A stretch of DNA of 9,227 nucleotides from Deltaproteobacteria bacterium (GTDB taxonomy: Bacteria > Desulfobacterota > Syntrophobacteria > BM002). A program made the translations under genes and the position numbers. The stretch is from positions 3,340,805 through 3,350,031 of the forward strand of contig CP070843.1 in NCBI GenBank assembly GCA_020350905.1. The letters run 5' to 3'. This document shows positions 5,064 through 9,227 of the stretch, in pieces. The notes below the pieces were generated by a model. The model searched no databases, was not told the origin of the DNA, and worked only from the letters and a program-made list of their open reading frames with translations. Within the stretch, counting starts at the first letter, position 1. Every line of letters starts with the position of its first letter.

Positions 5064-5237
5064 ATGAAACCTATGACTCTACGATTAGATCCCAAGATGG
5101 CCAAGGCGTTAGAGTTGGCTGCTAAGAATGAGATTTCCAGTGTCAGTCAGGTGATTCGAAGAGCGGTCAGCCAGTACCTGCGTGTTAATCACCAAATTAG
5201 CTGGGAGAAGGTAGAGGTGAAGGGAGATGAGCCCTAG
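5064..5237 (+). CDS. Ribbon-helix-helix (CopG/Arc-type) transcriptional regulator or orphan antitoxin
   Basis: A DNA-binding protein of 57 aa, expected to act as a dimer. ATG 5064 has GGGAG with 7-nt spacing (5052-5056). The N-terminal strand MKPMTLRLDPKM supplies the beta-ribbon that reads the major groove. The helices KALELAAKNE and SSVSQVIRRAVSQYL follow, with the S-x-VIRRAV pattern typical of CopG-like antitoxins. The short tail (WEKVEVKGDEP) could be a toxin-binding region. No toxin frame is recognisable after the stop, so it is either an orphan antitoxin, a remnant of a toxin-antitoxin pair, or a stand-alone regulator of its own promoter and perhaps of the divergent riboswitch promoter. 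Confidence 0.82.
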   Translation: MKPMTLRLDPKMAKALELAAKNEISSVSQVIRRAVSQYLRVNHQISWEKVEVKGDEP

Positions 5238-5552
5238 TCAATGTAGCCCGATGCCCATGGCGTAGCTTGTTATTGGGTTGCTTAGAGGGTTTGTTTCTCA
5301 CCGAGACCTACTGTTCCCAGACACTTTTCTAAATCCTGTGTCAGAGCAAATTTTAGCTGGTATAGTTCCTTTGCCGTTATTTACAGTCTCCTAGTGCCCT
5401 GGTAGGGCTGCAGATAACTCGATCCGATCTACACTTAGCATCCTTCTTTTGAACTCTCCGATTCATTTTTTGGTGGTTTTTCGTATTGACCTGGTAGCCA
5501 GACTAGGAGTAACGTTCCCTGGTTGACAACTAAGATAATGAGAGGGCGCGTC
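5238..5552. other. Gene-free interval with one short hairpin
   Basis: All three plus frames close quickly, and no toxin-like or other family is recognised. The only structure noted is GCCCT (5396-5400) paired with AGGGC (5404-5408) across GGT, without a T-tract. TTGACC at 5486-5491 and TTGACA at 5523-5528 are -35-like, but neither has a good -10 at proper spacing before the next gene. Confidence 0.5.
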
Positions 5553-6587
5553 ATGACTGAAAATCCACCTACATTTAAAGAGTGGCAGGAGCTGTACAAA
5601 TTTGCCATCTGCCTAAAGCAGAACAAACCCTGGGAATGGATGACGGAAGTAGACATCTTTGGTGTGCAAAATCCTAAAACGGATGAAATCGGATTTGTCA
5701 GTGTAATGGGTATGGCGGACGAACATTATGCCGTAGCAGTTTATATGGGGTCCGAAGGACTTTACGGTTTCTGGGATTTGCAGGATGCGGGACCTCATGA
5801 TCACGCCGAGCGTTTGCTGGAAATCCCTCAGCTTCAGGCTTCCTTTGAAGACCGAGATTCGTTGGACCAAAAAGACTATGATATCATCAAGAAACTGGGG
5901 CTCAAGTTTCGAGGACGACATGCTTGGCCAATGTTCCGCACCTATCGCCCAGGCTTGCTTCCCTGGTTCATGGAGGCAGAGGAGGCCCGTTTTATGATCT
6001 GTGTGCTGGAGCAGACGCTGGATGTGGCCCTGCGGTATAGTGAAGACGAAACACTGCTGGAGACCCTTAGCGATGAAAAGTATCTAGTGCGTGTCCCCCA
6101 TAAGGAAGATAGCACCCTTGCATGGGGAGACTCCATAATCCATGTGCCACCACCAGAGCCTCCGGACATCCAGATTTTCTTGAATGCGGAGGAGATTAAA
6201 GCCCTCAAACTGCTGCCCCAAAGTACGCACACAATCGAGATCGATTTCTTCATGTTGCCTGCGACCATCGGTGAGAAAGGTACCAGAGGTTTTTGGGCAT
6301 ACACTCTATTGATGGTGGATTCTAAAACCGGTCTGATTGTTGGCAACGAATCACTGATAGCCGATCCATCTTTGGAAGCTATGTGGGGCTCCATTCCGGA
6401 TAAAGTTGTGCACCAGCTCTCAAGGGCAGGTACTGTTCCCAAGGAAATAAGAGTGCGCTCGGAGTTACTACTTCAACTCTTAAATCCATTAGCTGTGGAG
6501 TTGCGTTTGAAGCTCAAGCAAACACGAACACTCCAAATGCTCAGCTCTGTCAGAGAAATTTTGCTCCGGCACCTCAGGTACGATTGA
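5553..6587 (+). CDS. Uncharacterised two-domain protein (DUF7309/DUF6930-like)
   Basis: A soluble 344-aa protein without signal peptide or membrane helices; its function is not known. ATG 5553 is chosen because AGAGGG (5541-5546) lies 6 nt upstream; in-frame starts at 5523 (TTG) and 5538 (ATG) lack a ribosome site. The N-terminal half (about 1-170) has the pattern WQELYKFAI, PWEWM (26-30), FGVQNP, EIGFVSVMGM and YMGSEGLYGFW, which I associate with DUF7309. After a proline-rich linker (HVPPPEPPD) the C-terminal part (about 205-344), with WAYTLLMVDSKTGLIVG, resembles DUF6930. Domain names are from memory and not searched. It lies alone between the ribbon-helix-helix gene and the convergent hsp20 operon. 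No catalytic motif is evident. Confidence 0.8.
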   Translation: MTENPPTFKEWQELYKFAICLKQNKPWEWMTEVDIFGVQNPKTDEIGFVSVMGMADEHYAVAVYMGSEGLYGFWDLQDAGPHDHAERLLEIPQLQASFEDRDSLDQKDYDIIKKLGLKFRGRHAWPMFRTYRPGLLPWFMEAEEARFMICVLEQTLDVALRYSEDETLLETLSDEKYLVRVPHKEDSTLAWGDSIIHVPPPEPPDIQIFLNAEEIKALKLLPQSTHTIEIDFFMLPATIGEKGTRGFWAYTLLMVDSKTGLIVGNESLIADPSLEAMWGSIPDKVVHQLSRAGTVPKEIRVRSELLLQLLNPLAVELRLKLKQTRTLQMLSSVREILLRHLRYD

Positions 6588-6993
6588 AAGTGGACAGATT
6601 TTTATGGCGGAGTATTACCTTTGAGACGACTTCCAAAGGTACTTCTGACTTGGGCGCATGAGTGGTAAAAGAGAGGTATCTCTACTGGCCGATTATCTCA
6701 CCTTCCTAGCTGGTCTCTCAAGATATAGTTGGGCGCACACAATCTCTACTCTCTGGCCAGGGATATTAAATGAAGTTGTCAAGTAAATGGGTAGGGTTAT
6801 CAATTTCTCGATCTTAATGACATTTTAGGTCCCCCCTCTTTCCAAGCCGACTCACCTAATGATGTTCATATCTTAACCCATTGAAATCTCAACTTAATGG
6901 CAAGATATGTTTAGTACAAATTCGCGGAAAATAACCCCTGCAGGTTGACATTTTCTACTCAGCAGATCTATGTTTTTTAAGTGATGGAATCTA
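6588..6993. other. Gene-free interval between convergent genes
   Basis: No frame of useful length with a ribosome site is present on either strand, and no tRNA, known riboswitch or strong hairpin followed by a T-run was found on the plus strand. A small inverted repeat AGAGA-GGTA-TCTCT occurs near 6670. The stretch is AT-rich with scattered stops. No obvious plus-strand terminator for the upstream gene was recognised. Confidence 0.5.
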
Positions 6994-7022
6994 CAAAAGA
7001 AAAAGCGGGCATTTTGCCCGCT
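6994..7022 (-). terminator. Intrinsic terminator of the hsp20 operon
   Basis: On the minus strand AGCGGGC (7022-7016) pairs with GCCCGCT (7010-7004) across a 5-nt loop, followed by TTTTTCTTTT (7003-6994). It lies 30 bp after the stop codon of the second hsp20 gene and is a textbook Rho-independent terminator. Confidence 0.92.
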
Positions 7023-7051
7023 CTCTCTGCCTTGTTTAAGAACCGAATCGA

Positions 7052-7453
7052 TTACTCCGACTTCACCTCAATTTTCCTTGGCTTTGCCTTTTCCACTTTA
7101 GGCAATACCAGCCGCAGGACGCCATCTTTCATGGATGCGCTTATTCTATCCTGATCAATGCGGTCAGAAACACTAAAGTGGCAATGGAACCTACCGGTTT
7201 CATACTCCCGAAGCAGGTATGTTTCATTTTTAGACCCTTGAGTCTCAACCTCTCCTGTAACCTTCAACTCGTCATTATGCAGATCAATGGTCACTCCATC
7301 GCTGGGCACTCCAGGCATGTCAGCGAGCAGGGTAATTTCTTCCTCTGACTCAAATATGTCCACTGCGGGAGTAAAAACTACACCCGGAATGGTATGTTCT
7401 GCGTCAGTCTGCAATTCCTGCTTTTCTCTAACCTGTAGCTCTTTTTCCGCCAT
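7052..7453 (-). CDS. Small heat-shock protein, Hsp20/alpha-crystallin family (second gene of pair)
   Basis: An ATP-independent holdase chaperone of 133 aa that binds unfolding proteins in the cytoplasm. ATG 7453 is preferred over the in-frame TTG at 7471, because GGAGGAGGT lies with about 7-nt spacing to the ATG and would otherwise be coding. The N-terminus is short and charged (AEKELQVREKQELQ). The alpha-crystallin domain runs from about 27 to 122: VDIFESEEEITLLADMPGV, then the A-x-x-x-x-GVL motif (A107 to L113). The C-terminus carries the I-x-V anchor (I128, V130 in RKIEV) used for oligomer assembly. It lies 36 bp after the other hsp20 on the same strand, so the two are almost certainly co-transcribed and may form mixed oligomers. 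Confidence 0.95.
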   Translation of the reverse strand: MAEKELQVREKQELQTDAEHTIPGVVFTPAVDIFESEEEITLLADMPGVPSDGVTIDLHNDELKVTGEVETQGSKNETYLLREYETGRFHCHFSVSDRIDQDRISASMKDGVLRLVLPKVEKAKPRKIEVKSE

Positions 7454-7489
7454 GGTGTTCACCTCCTCCAATATCGCATCAAGGTTTGC

Positions 7490-7948
7490 CTAGGTCGACC
7501 CCACCTCGATCTTACGTGGTTTCAGCTCGGCTGCCCTGGGTAAAGTTACGGTGAGCACTCCGTTTTTGCATGCCGCAGTAACCCCCTCGGTATCTACCCG
7601 AGTGGGCAGAGAGATAATACGCCTAAACGAGCCTGCTTCTCGTTCCCTGCGGTGATAGGAGACTCTTTCACCTTCAGTGGCAATCTTCCTCTCACCCTTA
7701 ATAATAAGGTTGTTTTCCTTGGTGGTAATTTCGATCTCTTCGGGGACAACTCCGGGCAATTCAGCCCGAACGTAGAGATTGTCCTCATCCTCAGATACGT
7801 TGAGTGCTGGAAAGACCCCTACGGTAGAGACGATACCCCTCGTACTGGTATCCCAAATTCTGTCCATTTCCCTTCTGAGACGATGCATCTCAGCGAAGGG
7901 ATCACGATGCCAGCCAAAAAATCCAGGTTTCCATCTAATAACTGCCAT
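7490..7948 (-). CDS. Small heat-shock protein, Hsp20/alpha-crystallin family (first gene of pair)
   Basis: A holdase chaperone of 152 aa, the usual length for class A bacterial Hsp20. ATG 7948 has AAGGAGG with 8-nt spacing. The N-terminal arm is aromatic and basic (WKPGFFGWHRDPFAEMHRLRREMDRIW), typical of substrate-binding arms. The alpha-crystallin domain spans about 45-140: PALNVSEDEDNLYVRAELPGV, YHRREREAGSFRRIISLP and the motif A126-x-x-x-GVL (to L132). The tail has the I-x-V anchor (I147, V149). It is promoter-proximal in the two-gene operon, preceded by a leader of about 95 nt with potential hairpins. Its arm is more complete than that of its partner, so the two are distinct paralogues rather than a recent duplication. 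Confidence 0.96.
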   Translation of the reverse strand: MAVIRWKPGFFGWHRDPFAEMHRLRREMDRIWDTSTRGIVSTVGVFPALNVSEDEDNLYVRAELPGVVPEEIEITTKENNLIIKGERKIATEGERVSYHRREREAGSFRRIISLPTRVDTEGVTAACKNGVLTVTLPRAAELKPRKIEVGST

Positions 7949-7981
7949 GGCTTATCCCTCCTTTCGAAACATTTAATTAGT

Positions 7982-8002
7982 TGGAATTTGCACTTCCAGT
8001 GC
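7982..8002 (-). promoter_or_regulatory. Alternative hairpins in the hsp20 mRNA leader
   Basis: Within the transcribed leader, GCACT (7990-7994) pairs with AGTGC (7998-8002) across three bases. Alternatively TGGAA (7982-7986) pairs with TTCCA (7994-7998). The two share bases and exclude each other. A further TTTCGAAA palindrome runs into the AAGGAGG ribosome site at about 7959-7970. Such arrangements occur in heat-shock RNA thermometers, but the stems here are short and the assignment is speculative. Confidence 0.25.
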
Positions 8003-8033
8003 CTCATACTGCCGACCACGAGCCGGACAAAAA

Positions 8034-8052
8034 TTTTTGATGCGATCAAAAA
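8034..8052. promoter_or_regulatory. Perfect palindrome at the hsp20 transcription start
   Basis: TTTTTGAT (8034-8041) and ATCAAAAA (8045-8052) are perfect reverse complements around GCG, overlapping the -10 box and the expected start site of the hsp20 promoter. This is an operator-like position. It is not the CIRCE element (TTAGCACTC half-sites) bound by HrcA. As RNA it could also form a weak 5' hairpin. Confidence 0.45.
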
Positions 8053-8078
8053 ATAAGCAGCACTTTTAACCTTGTCAA
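8050..8078 (-). promoter_or_regulatory. Sigma70-type promoter of the hsp20 operon
   Basis: On the minus strand TTGACA (8078-8073), exactly 17 nt, then TATTTT (8055-8050). Transcription would start near 8043, giving a leader of roughly 95 nt before ATG 7948. The sequence CTTGACA also resembles the -35 half of a sigma32 site, but the C-rich -10 half (CCCCAT) is absent. Confidence 0.7.
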
Positions 8079-8475
8079 GTGGTGGAGAAAACTGTTTTTA
8101 TTTGCGCTGCTTACTCATAGTTTTGGCATAGACTAGAATTATCTAGATTCGCTATAAAAGCTAATCCGCAGTGTTTTTTACTTCTGGATTTACGCCCAAA
8201 GGAGGATAAAGGAAATGAAAAAGTAAATGCTATAATCGGGGACTTGACGGGTTGCCCGCCTGAGCTTATTTTTTTGATGAAATCAAATATCTGTAACTTT
8301 TTAATGACAGACAAATCCGATAATGTAGATTAGTGTCTGTGGCCTTGACGGACTATTTTTCTCATAGCAACAGTCACTTGTTCTTGGCGGAATACTGTGG
8401 CTAGAGATTACTATGTTATGTTGGGTGTGAGCCGAGGGACCGGCCAAAAGAAAATATGAAAACCTGCTAAGCTCA
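8079..8475. other. Gene-free interval with a strong ribosome site leading to a three-codon ORF
   Basis: No gene of recognisable length is present. AAAGGAGG at 8198-8205 is followed 9 nt later by ATG AAA AAG TAA (8215-8226), a minimal MKK frame, then by TATAAT (8231-8236). CTAGA (8133-8137) and TCTAG (8142-8146) form a small inverted repeat. CGGG-TTG-CCCG near 8247-8257 precedes a T-run (8269-8275), but at a distance too great for a good terminator. No promoter for the downstream transporter is convincing. Confidence 0.45.
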
Positions 8476-9227
8476 ATGAAAAAACACTCTGACAAAAAAG
8501 TGATCTACGCGGCTTTGATCGGCAACTCTGCCATAGCGGTGATGAAGTTCATCGTTGCAGTTATTTCCGGCAGCGCGGCAATGCTGGCGGAAGGTTTCCA
8601 CAGTGCGGCTGACAGTTGGAACCAGATAATGCTGCTCATAGGTCACTCCAGAGCGAAGAAACCTTCAGACGACAGGCACCCCTTTGGCTACGGAAAAGAG
8701 CTCTATTTTTGGGCCTTTGTAGTTGCTGTTTCCATCTTTTTTGTTGGTGCCGCCCTCTCTATTTATGAAGGCATCAACAAGCTAATCCATCCTGAACCGG
8801 TAAAATCACTCCTTCTTCCTCTCCTTGTTTTAGTTTTGGCAATGGTGTTTGAGGCTTATCCCTGGTGGATTGCATTTTCAGAAGCAAGGCATCTCAAGGA
8901 AGGCAAGGGTTATAAGAGTCTGATGGATTTGGCTGTCAGGTCTAAGAATCCAACTATCCTTGTGGTTCTCTTTGAAGATAGCGCTGCACTTGTCGGCCTG
9001 GTGGTGGCAGCGATAGGTATTACCCTTGCCCACACAACAAAAATGTCCATTTTCGATGCCATCGCAAGTATTCTCATTGGAGTGATCCTTCTGGTGTTAG
9101 CTCTCTTCTTGGCTCGGGAAACCAAGGAGTTGCTTATCGGGGAAAGTGCCGGTAGCAGAGATAGAGAAAAGATACATCGGGCAATTTGCAGTATGCCGGA
9201 AATTAGGCAATGCGGTAGTCTTCTGAC
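8476..9227 (+). CDS. Cation diffusion facilitator transporter, ZnT9-like (3' end outside window)
   Basis: An inner-membrane divalent cation exporter, probably for Zn2+ or Fe2+ in exchange for protons; substrate not determinable here. 250 codons are visible before the window ends. ATG 8476 follows an in-frame stop at 8428 and has no clear ribosome site. Helices are seen near 10-30, 36-56, 76-97, 111-133, 160-184 and 191-214. The metal-site motif in helix 2 is FHSAADSWNQ (H42, D46), followed by DRHPFGYGKELYFW. In helix 5 the motif is EDSAALVG (E167, D168) instead of the canonical HxxxD; together these mark the SLC30A9/ZnT9-like branch. After helix 6 the cytoplasmic domain begins (ETKELLIGESAG) and is cut. 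The ATG sits 528 bp upstream of the divergent hsp20 operon's start. Confidence 0.94.
   Translation, partial: MKKHSDKKVIYAALIGNSAIAVMKFIVAVISGSAAMLAEGFHSAADSWNQIMLLIGHSRAKKPSDDRHPFGYGKELYFWAFVVAVSIFFVGAALSIYEGINKLIHPEPVKSLLLPLLVLVLAMVFEAYPWWIAFSEARHLKEGKGYKSLMDLAVRSKNPTILVVLFEDSAALVGLVVAAIGITLAHTTKMSIFDAIASILIGVILLVLALFLARETKELLIGESAGSRDREKIHRAICSMPEIRQCGSLL

Noticed and set aside
5238..5522. Search for a toxin gene partner of the ribbon-helix-helix protein
   Set aside because: All plus frames are broken by stops and no PIN, RelE/ParE or Fic-like motif was seen.
6384..6391. GGCTCCA, matching the last bases of the tRNA, considered as an attR core
   Set aside because: Only seven bases match, it is inside a coding gene, and the flanking bases show no further tRNA similarity.
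1..9227. CRISPR arrays, rRNA genes and insertion sequences
   Set aside because: No regularly spaced repeats, no rRNA signature blocks and no transposase frame were seen on either strand.

Overview
The window looks like chromosomal DNA of a Gram-negative, probably Desulfobacterota/deltaproteobacterial-type bacterium. This is inferred from gene content and style, not proven: a CHASE2-type class III cyclase with the family's C-terminal WDGV tail, a stand-alone receiver, paired Hsp20 genes, a ZnT9-like cation transporter, moderate GC and strong GGAGG ribosome sites.

Layout, left to right. Positions 1-81 hold the tail of an unidentified gene. Two perfect palindromes and a plausible promoter lead into a membrane-anchored adenylate cyclase (293-2536), followed on the same strand by a single-domain response regulator (2739-3137). 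A tRNA-Thr(CGT) gene (3172-3246) has a near-consensus promoter whose -35 box overlaps the regulator's stop codon. A tyrosine recombinase lies tail-towards the tRNA (3298-4428, minus), the classic arrangement of an element integrated at a tRNA 3' end. A plus-strand terminator sits inside the 3' end of the recombinase gene.

The most interesting part is 4430-5240. A complete SAM-I (S-box) riboswitch, with its own promoter and intrinsic terminator, reads leftwards. No methionine or SAM gene follows it: there is only a highly structured segment, short doubtful ORFs (one a small hydrophobic frame split by an amber codon), and then the recombinase. Either the regulated gene was lost when the element arrived, or the recombinase is now downstream of SAM-controlled readthrough. 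Divergent from the riboswitch is a 57-residue ribbon-helix-helix regulator with a palindromic operator in its promoter.

To the right is a 344-residue protein of a DUF7309/DUF6930-like type (5553-6587), a 400-bp gene-free stretch, and a minus-strand operon of two Hsp20 small heat-shock proteins (7948 to 7052). The operon has a sigma70-like promoter, a leader that can form alternative hairpins, and an intrinsic terminator. A right-truncated cation diffusion facilitator transporter (8476-9227) ends the window. No CRISPR array, rRNA, insertion sequence or replication origin is visible. No second att copy of the tRNA 3' end is present in the window.
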